The position numbers and the translations under genes were made by a program. A stretch of DNA of 64,000 bases, taken from NCBI GenBank assembly GCA_020736575.1, contig JAGPYM010000001.1:1054001-1118000 (forward strand), written 5' to 3'. Below, one piece after another: positions 1-13,540 of the stretch. The stretch comes from Thelonectria olida (taxonomy: Eukaryota > Ascomycota > Sordariomycetes > Hypocreales > Nectriaceae). The notes beneath the pieces are model-generated. The model searched no databases, had not been told where the DNA came from, and saw only the letters and a list, made by a program, of their open reading frames with translations. How positions within the stretch are numbered: position 1 is the first letter of the stretch; each line of letters starts with the position of its first letter.

Positions 1-112
1 CAGAGACTTGACGGAGGAGAAGTCTCTTCGAGAGGTCCTTGACGGGGTGAGCGCGGCAGCAGATCGAATGGCATTGGGGCCGGCGCGACGCAAGAGTTGC
101 TACCTCGGTTAA
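1..112 (+). CDS. Possible 3' end of a gene cut by the window edge
   Basis: Reading from base 2, an open frame of 36 codons ends at TAA 110-112. The peptide is helix-like, with charged and small residues and the stretch EEKSLREVLDGVSAAADRMA, and its composition resembles the end of a coiled or helical protein. No domain is recognisable, and the opposite strand is also open here. It is the only hint of what lies to the left of the window. The alternative is that it is untranslated DNA. Confidence 0.27.
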   Translation, partial: RDLTEEKSLREVLDGVSAAADRMALGPARRKSCYLG

Positions 113-795
113 GAGCCATCGTCAGTCTGAATTGCGGAAGCATGGACATCAATTGCCCAGATTGGTGAAGCAATGGATGGCAACTCACCGTCATGGCGCC
201 GCCTGAGCGACTGGCCAACTCCATTGAGGCCATAGTGGAGGGCAAACAGTCACAGCCGTGAAATATGAGCGGTGATGATTTCAAGCAGTGTCGCACAATC
301 AAAAGAGTTCGTGTGCTGGTGCAAGGTACATGTAATTTTTGGTGGGGGCGAGTTCGGGGGGGAAATATTTTTGGGAATTGTAATTCATGAGTCTGGATTG
401 GAGTTTGACCGAGCAGATCTGGGGATGTGGGGCCTCCACTGGCCGGTGCTCGGCGGCAGTGGAGGGGAGGTGGGGAGAGGGAGAGGGAGACGGATCTCAA
501 ATACCTCCTTCGTCGCGCATGATGAAGAAAAAGCACACATAAAGTATCCGTATAAAAGGACGAATCAATTCTTGGGGAATGTCTTCATTATCTGCGGTCC
601 CTCATTCTTGCCATTTTTCTAAACACCCTTTACCCTAAAACACTGACGTGGTTTGATCGAAATGCCCCCCCTCCCTGCCTCGCAGCTATTATCAAACAGT
701 AAACAAAGCATCGCTCCGTCCCTTCGATGGTTATTATCACACAGGATGACCCGTGAGTCTCCGATCTCTCCTATTGATGCTTTAGACTCGGCCCT
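113..795. other. Intergenic stretch, no gene seen
   Basis: Downstream flank of the Nup85 gene. It holds purine-rich runs near 350-500 and a C-run near 665, and one 116-codon open frame (272-622) with a low-complexity Gly/Arg composition that does not look like a protein. No RNA gene was seen. Confidence 0.5.
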
Positions 796-3700
796 CTAAA
801 ACATGGCAACTCCATCTGCGTCTTCCAACCATAGTGTCGCGAGGTCCTTGTTCAGGCCCAGACGTAGCTTTCGAAGAACTTCCTCTCCCTTAGTCGAGGC
901 CAACCAACCACTCCTCCAGTCCCATCCTCGTTGCACATTGGTTCCTGCCGTCATCTTGTGCAAGTGATTCGCCAACATGGAACTGCCGCTCATCACATAA
1001 CTGCTCCCGCTCAACGAGCCCGTCGACTTTTGTATCAAGTCCCAGGGTGATGAGCCCTTGAGTCCCTGCCCAGAACCTAACACCACTTCCAAAAAGTCTG
1101 CACACGCCGAGTAGACTCGTTCGCCCACTGTTTGAATGTCCTCGATAGCCTTGAGCAAAATATCAATCTGCCCCAAAGTAATCACCACGGGTGATTGGTT
1201 GAGAAACACGGTGGCTTCAGCTAGCAGAGCCAAAAGAAAGTCCTCACTTACGACCGCATCCCGAGTATCATCGTACAGCCCTCCGCGAATGTTGTCATCC
1301 GAACTGGCGATAACCGCCACCAAAGCAGAGGCAGCCTCTTTCTTGAGCTTGAGTGCCTTGGCAGAAGAAACATCCTCCAACCGTAACGAATCGCGAGTTT
1401 CGTAAAACTTGCGCAATGTGGCATAACCGCTGAGCATACGACCGAGGAGCTGAGCTGCTTCCAAATCTTGCTTGGCTCGCTTCTCCAGCGTCTCGGTCCG
1501 CTTCCGCAGCAGATCTTTCAGATCTGAGTCGAGATCCTTCTCGAGCGGGTAGGCTGTGGACTGGACTAGAGAATATGACATGAGAAGGTTGAGCACCGCG
1601 CGAACGCTGTCCGGCCGATGAGATAGGGCATAGTACCACAGTGCCTCTCCATAACGGTGAGACTCCTTGGACAATATCTCGGCAAAAGTCTGTTCAAAGT
1701 TAGTCAAGCTCATGGAAGTAAGAAATGCCGGCTTACCTCTGCCGTCTCTTCAGCATAGTTGATCATACCAAGGTCGTTGAGTATGGTCCAAATCTTGTCA
1801 ACCACCGTGCTCGAGCCCTCATCGAGGGTAGCCAGGAGATCTCGCAATAACTCGCCAACCGTCGCTTCAGACTTTTCCGGCGAATCCATCCGACCGAGCA
1901 CGTTAATGGCCATTTCCCAACCATCACGTTCCGCCGACAGTTGTTCAATGCCGGCTAGCTCTCTGGCATACAGAACGAGAGTAGTGTCTTTGATTCCCTC
2001 CAATTCATCTGGACCAGGTTGGGTGATACCCAACAAGGCGAGATCGTCCATGTCCAGAGCATCCATCGCGAAGGGCCTAGGCGCTTCAGTCGCGGGAAGC
2101 CAGTTGCCTAATGAAGCTACTTCTGCCACCGTACAAGCCACGGGTAGAGACCAAACTCTAAGGAATCCCAGGATGGCATTGACGTTGCCTTCAAAGGTGG
2201 AGGCAATAGCAACCTCAACAGGATTCATGACGTTAGGGTTCAGATCAGAGCTGACGACGAGGTGGAACGCCGTTGCAAGCCGCTCAAAATAGTCATCTGA
2301 GCTAGACGAGTGCGAGGCTGATAGTGGGAAGGTCTGGGAGTGAGAGACCTTGAGAGCCTTGTGACGCTGGTTTCCATTGTCCCACCAGCCTAAAAGACCA
2401 ATCGTCGCTTCACACCAGTCCTGAGCTACCTCCAAAATAGCCTCCTGGTTTCCTAGGATGATGCCGTAAATCGTTTGCAAGTTCTCGTAGATGTCCCATG
2501 GAATCTGGCTGGATGCTTTTCTCGCCAAAGTCGACAAGGATTCGGGCTGAGGGTTAAACTCGTCATTCATAGAGTCACTAACGCCCTGATCCTTGCCTTC
2601 GGCGAAGAGGGTCAGTCTATCCAGAGCTCCACGGGCCTGGATGCGGAACAGGGTCCAATTACTGTTCCAGATATCCCATTCCGCTCTCGTTGCGGGGCAC
2701 TGATCCAAGATGTCGCAGGTAGTGGCCGCGAATCGTCTCACATTCTCAAGTGCTTTGCCGTTGTAGGCAAATTCGCCACGAGGGCCACGACGAACGTTTT
2801 CCCAGCCCGCATTCCTCAGCAGCTGCGAAGCCCCGCTGACATCTCCGCGTAGCAGAGCGCAGCGAACCGTCTGCCAGAACAGACTGTGGCTGGCTGGACT
2901 AGGCTTATGCCGATTAATCTCTCGTACTTGGTCGGGGTACAGGTTGTGGCTCGTTTGCATCCAGTCGAAGAGGATCTCGGGTAGAGGTGGCGTCTTCTCG
3001 TCTTCGGTGTTGCTATCAAAGCGAGTATGGTGCATGCGGAGGATGAGATGCGCAACATAAGCGGCTTTCTCAAAAGGCTCCGCCTCTGGTCCGGGCCCAA
3101 TAGTGGCATAGTCTTCACCTTCAGGTTGAGGGAGCTCTTCCACGTGCTCATTCCAAAGGCGAACAAGACCATAGGTGATGTTAGCGAGAGAATTGTCCAG
3201 CTTTTCGGCGTTGTGTTCCGTGCCAACGCCTTCCTCGTAGAGCCGACAAACAAGGTCTTCCGTCTTGAGGATCAGATTAGAGGGCTCAACGACTCGGGCG
3301 GGTTCGTGTCGACTGTATAGATCCTTGGCGATCGAGGCAAACTGGAGACCTTGCTTCCGCATACTCGTTCCAAAGTGAGCAGAAGATCTCTTGAAAATAT
3401 CTTCCGCTTCCCTTCTGACTCGATCCGTCGCGGCAGGTGTGTTGAGCATCAACAGGTCCGACTCATCGCCAATGACGGGCTGTCCGTAAGGTCGATCATT
3501 GTGGCGCATATTGAGAAACAAGTCGGGCTCTGATCCTTCTCCGTCATGCTCGCCGTACTCCTCTTCGGAATGGTTTCCATGGTCGGCCATGTCTTCGTCA
3601 AGCAGTCGTAGTATCTGGGCTTCAGCCTCATCTTGGGCACCTTGTCCAGCGGGAGGGTACATTCCGAAAAGGCTGGCGCGGTGCTGAGGCAGCTCCAGCT

Positions 3701-4106
3701 CATCTTCTCCTTCTGCATCCTCATCCTCCTCTTCGTCTTCGTCCGCAGCGCTGAATTGGCGGCTCAAGCCTGACGGCCCTCTGCCGCGAATAGAACGACC
3801 AAGCGGAGGGTTTGAGTTGCTAGGGCGGCCAAAGGGATTCTTTGATGAGCCTCTGTCAGTTGTACCAAAGTTGAGAGGTTTGAGATCGGCCGCCCCGTGC
3901 ATCGTCGAGCTTCCCAGGAAGGAGTTAGTCGGCGCCCCAGCTGGCGTGAAGGAGGCGGCAGAGGAGGGAGGAGGGCCAGCCGGTGTCGTTGAAGGGCCAT
4001 CGCCGAGGAATGAGAACCCAGACCCGCGCGGATGCTTTCTGTCGGGCGTCGCAGGCGAAGGGCTGCCAGGCGGGCTGGAATCGGGCACAACGAATCTGTG
4101 AGCCAT
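796..4106 (-). CDS. NUP85: Nucleoporin Nup85
   Basis: Subunit of the Y-shaped (Nup107-160/Nup84) scaffold of the nuclear pore complex. Two exons: 4106-1737 and 1689-796, giving 1087 aa. The 47-nt intron (1690-1736) has a GTAAGC donor, a GACTAAC branch site and a CAG acceptor, and it joins NYAEETAE in phase 0 to TFAEILSKES. Residues 1-130 are disordered and rich in Ser, Pro, Gly and Phe, followed by an acidic tract (DEDEEEDEDAEGEDELELP). The remainder is the all-helical Nup85 solenoid, recognised by stretches such as AYVAHLILRMHHTRFDSNTE, LYPDQVREINRHKPSPASHS and LFWQTVRCALLRGDVSGASQ. The length suits filamentous-fungal Nup85, which is longer than the yeast protein (744 aa). It is transcribed divergently from the formaldehyde dehydrogenase gene. 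Identity rests on recalled family patterns, so another Y-complex subunit is a remote alternative. Confidence 0.85.
1690..1736 (-). other. Intron of the Nup85 gene
   Basis: 47 nt, GTAAGC...TTGACTAAC...CAG on the minus strand. Without splicing, translation reads a stop at 1710-1712. Removing it restores one continuous nucleoporin reading frame. Confidence 0.9.
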
Positions 4107-5253
4107 GGTGACTATTGGGCGTTGGTGAGAGCTCCCTTTCCTCGATTTCGTCGGTTCAAGGTGGCGCGATGGCGACGGAAGGGCCTTTGCTCATCTAGCA
4201 ATGTTGCGCGAAGCTATCGCATACAACGAACGATGTAAGCGACGCGATTTGTGATGATTGTTCACTCGCAAGTTGGCCAATGCAGCTCTTTGTCGACGCG
4301 CTTGGGATATTTTTTGGAGCTATCACTTGGGTAACGCCTATCCGGCATTTAGCCGAGGCTCACCTTGGATATTCACCGAGACCCCACTTCATCTGACCGA
4401 CCTCACCGATGTTAGTGAAGGCATTGGGTCTCAAAGTCCAGATCATCAGGAAGATCTGCCTGATACGAAATGCAGGCGACTCAGGCTAGCGTAGGCGTGA
4501 TCACGGTGTTTTCTCGCAGAGATGCTCGGGATTGATCTGGGATTCAAGTCACTTAATAAGCGCCATCATGGTCTATTTCTGTCTAGCAGCTTCCACTGTG
4601 CCCGCGGCCAAGGACGGAAAAATGGGCACGGAACAGATTTCGGGCGGCAGCTCTCTTATCAACTCCCATTTCTGACTCACGCCGCCTACGAAACGCCGCG
4701 CAGTGCGCCATTCTATCGCAGATATCGGAACGCGGTCGACACGGGATCGGTCCCGGGCCTGGAGTGCCGAAGCTGGAAGCCTTTGGAAGCCCGAGCTCCA
4801 CCTCGCGTGCTGGCCTCGTCATTTGCCCTGTCCGAGTAATGCTTCCCCCGCGTCTGGAAAGGCAGGGCGGGTTGCATCGCTGTGAAGTCTCAAGAGCCTG
4901 TACCAATAGCACCGGCTGCCAACCCGCTCGGCCCAGCGTCCCCGCATGCACAGCCAGGATGATCCAGTTATGAGATGACGACGTCCTCCAATAGGCTAAA
5001 GCGTTGCAAATTCTGCCGGCTGGGTTTACCTATCGCAGCCGACGTGGTAGTACGGATTTTAAACTCCATTGCGGGGTAGGCGGTTCACGGAGTTGCTCGG
5101 GGATCGGAATCTTGCTTCGCAGCTCCAAGCTCCCTACATAAACGTTTAGAACCTTGGGTTGGATTGGCTTTTTCCATCATCCAATTCAGCAACTGAGCGT
5201 TGTTATCTTGTTTCTCTCCTGCACTCGATACCATCTCAGCTTTGTTTGTCACA
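4107..5253. other. Divergent promoter region between Nup85 and formaldehyde dehydrogenase
   Basis: About 1.15 kb between two head-to-head start codons. Several open frames of 60-122 codons occur on both strands, but none has protein-like composition. CATAAACG near 5138 lies about 115 bp upstream of the SFA1 start and could be part of its core promoter. No RNA gene was seen. Confidence 0.5.
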
Positions 5254-6664
<1,411 letters not shown>

Positions 6665-7327
6665 GTCGGCCTGGAACTTAAGTAGTAAAAAAGAGAATCA
6701 TGTCCAATAATCAATCCATGGGTAGGGAGTTTACTCAACCAAGACTGTAACACGCTGGTCACTCGTTCTTATGTGCCCCAATCGCGACACCCTGATGGCC
6801 AGCAAGCCGATGACGCACCTCCAATCGATACCTGCGATGCCATCGAACGTCCCACTCGGAAAATCTTTCGGACCGGCCCCTGCGCGAGCCCACCAATCGG
6901 CAGTGGGTTTCTCCTGCAGCGAATTACCCATCTTGTGTTAGGTGGTGGCTACGGAGTAAAGCTATGCAAGATGAACTCGCAGCTCAGGCATCTCTGGGCC
7001 GAAGACGGAGTTTTTGTATAATACTTAGAGTACATGCACAGCAAGCAATTAGTACTTGAATGATAATCTAAAACGGAGTTCTCTTTGTTTTTTCTGAAAG
7101 TTCAAATCATGTCCGAGTTACTCGTGGTCTGCTCCTTATTGCCTCTTCGTTGCTTAGAAATGCAGTCGTCAGGGACGTGCCTTGAACCCGGGGTATCTCC
7201 ACTACTAACCTAAATGGCCGTAGTGGGAACTCCTGGCTGATTGTGCCATGGCGAAAGGTCCTTCGCGATCAAGACACGTTCTCGACTGAACCTTTACTAT
7301 CGGCCTAGAGTAGTCCAATCGGTGAAA
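6665..7327. other. Intergenic stretch between two plus-strand genes
   Basis: 3' flank of SFA1 and 5' flank of the endonuclease III gene. Two open frames of about 80 codons lack protein-like composition. An upstream ATG at 7241, in frame with the nth1 start at 7328, would add 29 residues to that protein. No RNA gene was seen. Confidence 0.5.
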
Positions 7328-8600
7328 ATGCGGACTTCCAGAGTCTCAAGGGACGCCGCAAAACTCTTCGACCGCGCATCCGAGCCAACATCGCCACCAA
7401 GACGTATCACACGAGCTTCATTAGCACGATTCGCATTTGCGCCCAGCGCCGAAGACACAAAGGCCGACATTCGAGACATTGAAGATGTCATCAGCCCTCC
7501 AGCTCGAAAGCGACGGCGAGTCGCTGTGGTAAAGTCGGAGACTTTGGCTTCACCTAACGGTATCAAAACGGAGATTGTCAAATCCGAACTCAACGAGGAA
7601 TCTCTCAGCTCCATACCCTCACCACCCCCAAACGCCGCGCTCGTAAACCTGCCCGAAAAACCGTGGACCCTTCGACCGGAGAGACCTCGATCGAGCCGCC
7701 ATCCGATTGGGAGGCCATGTACGACGTCGTGAGAAAGATGCGAGCGCCGGGAGGGCGTGCCTACGGCGCGGCCGTTGATACGATGGGGTGTGAGCGACTG
7801 GCTGACCAGAATTCTTCACCCAAAGATCAAAGGCTTCATTCACTGGTGGCATTGATGCTTTCAAGTCAAACAAAGGACACAGTTACGGCCGTAGTCATGA
7901 AGAAACTACAGACGGAGCTGCCAGCGTATAAACCTGGAGCCCCCATTGGTCTCAATCTAGACAATTTGCTTGCCGTTGAACCAAACATGTTGAACCAATT
8001 TATATGGGCGGTGGGATTTCACAACAACAAGACAAAGTATGTTTAACCAGGCGGAGCAGGGTCAGAGACGCTGACAATTATAGATATCTCAAGCAGACGG
8101 CCGAAATCCTTCGCGACACATGGAATGGCGATATTCCCGATTCGATCGAAGGGCTGACGTCTCTGCCCGGGGTAGGGCCTAAGATGGCGTATTTGTGTAT
8201 GTCGGTCGCATGGAATCGTACAGAGGGTATCGGCGTCGACGTACATGTACACCGGATCACGAATCTCTGGGGCTGGAACAAGACCAAGAACCCAGAGGAG
8301 ACGCGCCACGCTCTTCAATCCTGGCTGCCGAGGGATCGGTGGCGAGAGATTAATACGCTGTTGGTTGGCCTTGGCCAAGCCGTTTGTTTACCCGTTGGCA
8401 GGAAATGCGGCGAGTGCGAATTAGGGTTAGATGGACTCTGCAAGGCAGCCGATCGAAAGAAGGTTTTCGATGCGAAGAAGGTTAAGGCCGAAACGGTCGA
8501 GCTTAAGGTCGAGAAGTTCGAGGACGTTGAAGACGGTAACCCTAAGACGGCGGTTAAATCGGAGGTTACGCGGGAGGTGAGGGCGAAGCGGGAAGTTTGA
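7328..8600 (+). CDS. nth1: Endonuclease III homologue (bifunctional DNA glycosylase/AP lyase)
   Basis: Base-excision repair enzyme that removes oxidised pyrimidines and cleaves at abasic sites. Expected in the nucleus and perhaps mitochondria. Three exons: 7328-7528, 7609-8036 and 8084-8600. The 80-nt first intron corrects a frame change so that the basic linker ([19 protein letters not shown]) continues into [12 protein letters not shown]. The 47-nt second intron restores [15 protein letters not shown]. The helix-hairpin-helix with the catalytic lysine is [11 protein letters not shown], and the catalytic Asp lies in [10 protein letters not shown] 4Fe-4S cluster motif follows: [19 protein letters not shown]. 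The N-terminal ~110 residues are basic, disordered and NLS-like (ARKRRRVAV). The C-terminus is a Lys/Glu/Val-rich tail. I chose ATG 7328 because the upstream in-frame ATG (7241) only adds unconserved residues. Confidence 0.93.
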
Positions 8601-9260
8601 TCAACTATTGGCGGTTGGCGACCTAGATGCAACTGAAGATGGTGCTGACCACCTCATATCATGGGACTGCCAACAGCACCACCCGCCTCCGTGTCAATGA
8701 ACGGCTGGGCGGCAGACACGTAGCGACCGCTGACTGATGGGTAGCGGTCGTGCCCTTTGAACGCATGAATACTTGTTGATACCCCCCCCTATTCATGTTG
8801 CGGTTTGCGTGCGTTGTATTCCGTGTGGGTTTTGCAGTGAGACGCTATTGTAGTCATGAGTTGACGGTCCACGTCTCACGAGATCATGGACCCCAAAGAC
8901 GATATCGGAGATAAGAATGGGTCACCTGAGCGTCAAAGTCCCCAACTCACTCAAGAGGCCGAGGCATCGTGTCACCAAACCATTACGACTGAAGGAATTT
9001 AACAAATGATTCCAAATGTTCAAGACTTATCAATTCACAGCCCTTAAATACGGGGTGATTATAAACATATTCCAGTAACGCCGGCGCAAACATCCTCTTT
9101 GCCCCTGGTAAAGTACAAAGGCGGCAAAACGCCCCCTTGCTCCGGTAATTCCCAACACCCATATCTCGTCATTATGTTCGTGGGTCGTCAAATAGGACAG
9201 TCCCTAGGTAGCCGGAGCGACGGCCGATTCTAGCAGCCTCGTAGGTGATTCGTGGCTTCG
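8601..9260. other. Convergent 3' flanks of nth1 and the AN1 protein gene
   Basis: 660 bp between two convergent stop codons. There is a short C-run near 8783. I see no open frame of note and no RNA gene. Confidence 0.5.
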
Positions 9261-9547
9261 CTATACGCCCCGGATGACCTGGGTTCGCTCAGCCTCGAGC
9301 TGGGCGGCGTTTCGCTCGTGAGATTGCTTCTTGCACTGAGGGATGGGTTAGCACTGTGTCCATGGCAAGGTAATTGGGGAAACAGGTTGGTGGGAATACG
9401 TACGTCCTCGAGACCGGTGCACTTGTGGTCTTCTAGTAGGCGGTGCTTGCCGCAGAAGTGGCCCTCGCAGAAACTGCAGTCTCCGACAATTCGCTGAGCC
9501 GGCTCGCGGCACGCAGCAGCGGTGCAACGGATTCGCTTGGCAGGCAT
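9261..9547 (-). CDS. Small AN1-type zinc-finger protein
   Basis: 72-aa protein made of essentially one AN1 zinc finger. Exons are 9547-9404 and 9335-9261. The 68-nt intron (9336-9403) has a GTACGT donor, a GTGCTAACCC branch site and a CAG acceptor. Cys and His ligands run in order: CTAAACREP, CSFCEGHFCGKH, DHKCTGLEDC. The second exon encodes CKKQSHERNAAQLEAERTQV and ends in RGV. The AN1 domain is often found in ubiquitin- or proteasome-associated stress proteins, but this one has no second domain from which to infer a partner. Reading through the intron would replace the conserved C-terminus with an unrelated tail, so the spliced form is preferred. Confidence 0.88.
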
Positions 9548-12500
9548 GGTTGTTGAGGTTGAGGTGGAGAGATGTATGGGGTGACGATGGTAGAGACGGT
9601 GAGCGAGCCGTAGAGAGAGTGAGTGTGTAGAGTAGACGAGTGTTTGAGGTCGATTTGTTCGGTTTTTGACGCAAGTGACAGTGCTTAGAACCCCGTGGAA
9701 AGCAGATGACCCAATGTTCAGACGACAGAATTGACCAAGAATGCGTCAGCGGTCCCATGGGCGGACGGGGGAGCCATGGGCGCTTTATAAGGAGCTGGGG
9801 AGGCTGATGAATGAATCATGCTGAGTGGAGCCGCGGTCAGTTCGCCTCCAGACCCATTAGATCCAGCGACCAACATTTTGGTGTTCCGCTGTTCAAGGGT
9901 GCGCAGTACTCCGTGTCCAAAGAGGCTGCGGCACGATATTTACTGTACACTTCTTCTTCACACGGGACCAACTGGACAAGGTGCAGGCCGGCCCCAAGAT
10001 TGGCCCAATTTCCCTTGTCTTGTTGTGTTGGGGAGTTGGTTCCCTCCCTCTTTGGGACAATTGAGGCCATCCACACGGAACATCCATTGCTGCTCTGCAC
10101 GTCAACTTGTTCGTCGTGTTCTGTCTCTGATTCGTATGGGGCTTCGTCTTTGTCACACAAGGAACCCAAGGCCGCGGGTCTACGGACAGCCGCAGCAAAG
10201 TCGAAGCCCGTGGAAACGCAATGAGAACCTAGGTACCACCACGCCCCCCCCCCACTGCCCAGTGCCAGAGGCCGTCACAACTCCAGGCGTCTCCGGGGCT
10301 GGGCCACTTTTACCCGCCTAGACGCCTGACTGGAATGGCCTGTCCGGGGCCCTGGGGTTCCATGGGAGGCGAGGGCCAAGTGCGAGGCTCCGAAAGCGGT
10401 CGAGGCGGACGCCGGGCGGTTCTCGACACCTCTGCGTGTCGATCAGTTAGGCGGACAGCCCGAGAAACTTGCTTGGATACGAGCAAATGTGAGTGAGACG
10501 ACGATTTTTGGCTGTAAGGATCCTGCTTGTGCATTGAAATTTTCCGACAGCGCGGCCGAGTGTGTATACAGTGTCGACTACGTCCATATCCGTAACGTCC
10601 TCACAGAAGACCCGACACTTATGTACTAGTTTTGGGGGTCCAGTGCCTCGCGCAGCCTCTTATCGCTGCAGGTGGTTCTGCGCCGATGACCCATGGGTGA
10701 TGCCGTCTCGTAGTTACATACAAAGTACCGGCGACAACAGCTCTCGCGCGACTAGCGCTCCGTTGAAGTGTACCTTACGAATACAGCTGGACGGGTACTG
10801 GGCGATACGCCGTCCACGTACACCGTTCTCTGCCTGGCTCTTTGCCTGGACAAGCCCAGCGCCTTTTCTAGCCCAGGGATTCCCATGTCGTTCTTGTGAC
10901 TGGGGCCCCCAACACCAACAACAAGCGAGCAAGTTCGCGGCACACGGGCCAGCCCAGTCTCGATGCCGCTGGCAGGGCTTCACATCCCAGCGCCAAAGGC
11001 CGGCGACCCAGGCGCCTACATTTCAACGACGGCTTGTCCGCTGTTCTCGTCAACACAACGAATGGAACGACAGGCTCTTTTCTGGTCTGGTCGGGTGGGC
11101 GAACGGACAGTCGGATACGGACAAGCAAGATGACGCGAGAAGTACCATCCCACACGTCAATAGCTAGGTAGCCGGACGGGCCATTGCGGAAGAAGCTCAC
11201 AAGGTGTCGAGCGACTCGCGGGAGCGATAGCACCACGACTGACATGCCGGTTCTGGAAGCCCAACCACCCAAGGCAGGCTGTCATGATCACCAGCATCAT
11301 GAGCAGTGGCCCGACCCAATGTCGCGTGGGGTGACATGAAATCTTATCCAGACGTCCATCGTGTTGTGAGTGATTTTTTTTATGCAGACCTCAAACGGTG
11401 ACAATGTGATGGCTCATTTGTTTCGTCTCATGGCATTGTCATTGTTGTTGTCCTTGTTGGTTGCCATCCTTCGGGAGTCATCCGGGAATGTTCCGACCGC
11501 CTCCGACCGCGAACTCCGGCGTGGCCGGATCCGGGTCTCCGCCGATATCGAAAATCGAAAACAAACATTCCAGGCAAAACATCCGAACGGAGCGAGGCCT
11601 TCGCAGACTGTTCTTCGTGCGCATGGCTGTATTCGTAAATTCCAGTGCTCCTCCGTTGACGCCGGCACTTCACCCTGAAATCGTGGAGCCGGGATCCATG
11701 TAGCGCCTTGAACCATATGCTGGCAACTGAATCATTGACCAATGGCCAACTGAAACATGCTTGAGTGCGCTTGACGCCCAACTGTTCGGCGGTGAACCTT
11801 TGGCAGAGTGACCGTGTCTCACCGAAACGCGCCAAGTGCTCAATGGCGGTGTATTCGGACTTGTTACTCTTAGGAAGTTCGTTCATCTTTTGGCGCCCAA
11901 CACCGCTACGAACGAGTTGGACCTGCCCGATTCAACCTGTAAACAACTGTGCAACACATTCGCCATCCTCGACACCCGCAACATAGGAAACGCCAAAAAC
12001 ATCACCGTCGCATCCTCGATAATTAGGTTAGGATAGCCTTCAGCGATAGACCAACGACAGCCTAATTCAAAGAGGCAATTGACCTCCCCCCCTCCCCCCC
12101 CCCAAAAAAAAGGGGTTGACTATTGTCCCAGTTGCAATGTCATAGTAAACTTGCTAGCCAGTGAATGCTTCTTGTTTAGGTAGTTTCAACAAGCTTCCTT
12201 CGATTGCTCGAGCCGACTCAAAGTCCTTAGTCCAGACGAGTTCTCAATGTTACAGGGAGTTTGTTAAATAACCTCCTACTTACTAACATTGCCCATAAAG
12301 CTATTCTGATCAACATGCGAAAAGCAGATAAAATATATCCACCTTCAATCAAAAGCCGGCCAAGCTATGATGTTAGCTGGCCTCGAACGATCAAGAGGTC
12401 AGTACGCAAGACCGAGTGAGAACGACTGAAGAGCAGGCAACACACAATCAAGGGGAGCACGCAACGTTCCGGGGCCCCAAAAAAAAAGAACTATGTTCTG

Positions 12501-12571
12501 CATAGCATCACCATGGACTCAATGGCTCAACGAAACACGATGAAAAAAAGATTCAATCAAAAATGAAGGAT
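9548..12571. other. 3-kb intergenic stretch without a supported gene
   Basis: Upstream of the AN1 gene and downstream of tRNA-His. Many overlapping open frames (up to 201 codons at 10562-11167) exist on both strands, with compositions typical of GC-rich non-coding DNA. There is a 10-base C-run at 10244-10253 and a C-rich/A-rich tract at 12084-12111. A short frame from 11409 begins with a hydrophobic stretch that derives from a TTG-rich repeat, and I do not regard it as a gene. Confidence 0.5.
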
Positions 12572-12643
12572 TGCCGTTGATCAGACTCGAACTGACGTTT
12601 CTTCGGCCACAACGAAGTGTACTAACCCCTATACGACAACGGC
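12572..12643 (-). tRNA. tRNA-His(GUG): tRNA-His (anticodon GUG)
   Basis: 72 nt on the minus strand without an intron. The acceptor stem GCCGTTG pairs with CAACGGC, with discriminator A at 12572. The anticodon stem CTTCG/CGAAG closes the loop TTGTGGC, which shows GTG. The T arm is GTCAG-TTCGAGT-CTGAT. Box A-like (GTATAGGGGTTAGT) and box B-like (AGTTCGAGTCTG) internal promoter sequences are present. The G at position -1 typical of tRNA-His would be added after transcription. Confidence 0.96.
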
Positions 12644-13540
12644 TAATGTCCTAGGATAGTATGAGGATTTGCTTATTAGAGTATATTGAGATACGAAACC
12701 CCGAGCTTTATTGATACTGTCAAATGTGCATAACGAAGCGTCTCGGACCTCTAGAAGATGGTGATGTGTACGTCGCTTGCTGCGATATGACCAGGTACCA
12801 GTTGGAGGAAGTTGAACATCTTTTTTAGGGTTTCTCTTTCACGCCGTCATTTGTTGGACAATTGGGGAAAATGTTACTAGACAAATTTCGCGGAATGGGA
12901 TTGCGACATGCTTGACAAGGCCGAGGCGATTGATTTGTGCGCACATTATTATGACAGCATTGTGATTCAAGATCGCGATACAACATTGTGTGGCTCGCCA
13001 GTGGCGTTGCAGTGAGACCTGGGCATTTCGCCAATCGGTACTGGTTCTGTTTGGTCAAGATACTGGCTGCGTGAGACTTTCCATTGCAGCGTTGGCGTGG
13101 CGTTGGCATAGTGTAACGGCGCTGGAATAATAGCCTTTGACCCAAGCAGGAGAGAACCTACAAACAGCCAAAAGTACATGCGCATAGTTGGCCGTTTTAT
13201 TATTGATTCCCATGTTTAAGATAGAGATAGAGTCTTCCTTTCGACTGTACTTCGTACATGTAGCTATTGCTAATCACTCTGCTCATATTATTTGTTCAAT
13301 TACCGCTTTGGGAACGTGGGGTGCGCGGTGGTGCTCCTCCGATGACATCAACCCAACTCGCGCCTTCTTATCGGCCAAAGATGCCTTCTCGCGGCATTTG
13401 TAATGTGTGGCCCACTGCATGCATCGGCAACTTCAAAATTGCCGAAGTTCAAAAGTTGCCGAATGTGAGCGACATCACTTGTTGCCTCGAGTTGCCGAGT
13501 GTTTTCGCTCACTTCTCCTCACCATCATCTTCACTTCACA
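12644..13540. other. Intergenic region between tRNA-His and the 5-oxoprolinase gene
   Basis: Promoter side of the 5-oxoprolinase gene. It contains two overlapping minus-strand open frames. The one at 12967-13185 (72 codons) starts with a signal-peptide-like segment and is discussed as a finding. Nothing else was seen. Confidence 0.45.

Noticed and set aside
272..622. 116-codon open frame on the plus strand
   Set aside because: The Gly/Arg-rich low-complexity composition comes from a purine-rich tract. It has no domain and no intron structure.
7181..7210. Tract resembling a tRNA T-arm (CTTGAACCCGGGG)
   Set aside because: No matching acceptor, D or anticodon stems nearby.
9811..11171. Overlapping open frames of 100-200 codons on both strands
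   Set aside because: They overlap each other in several frames, have no recognisable domain, and are typical of GC-rich intergenic DNA.
11409..11678. Frame starting with a hydrophobic, signal-like stretch
   Set aside because: The hydrophobic residues derive from a TTG/GTT-rich simple sequence. The remainder has no protein-like pattern.
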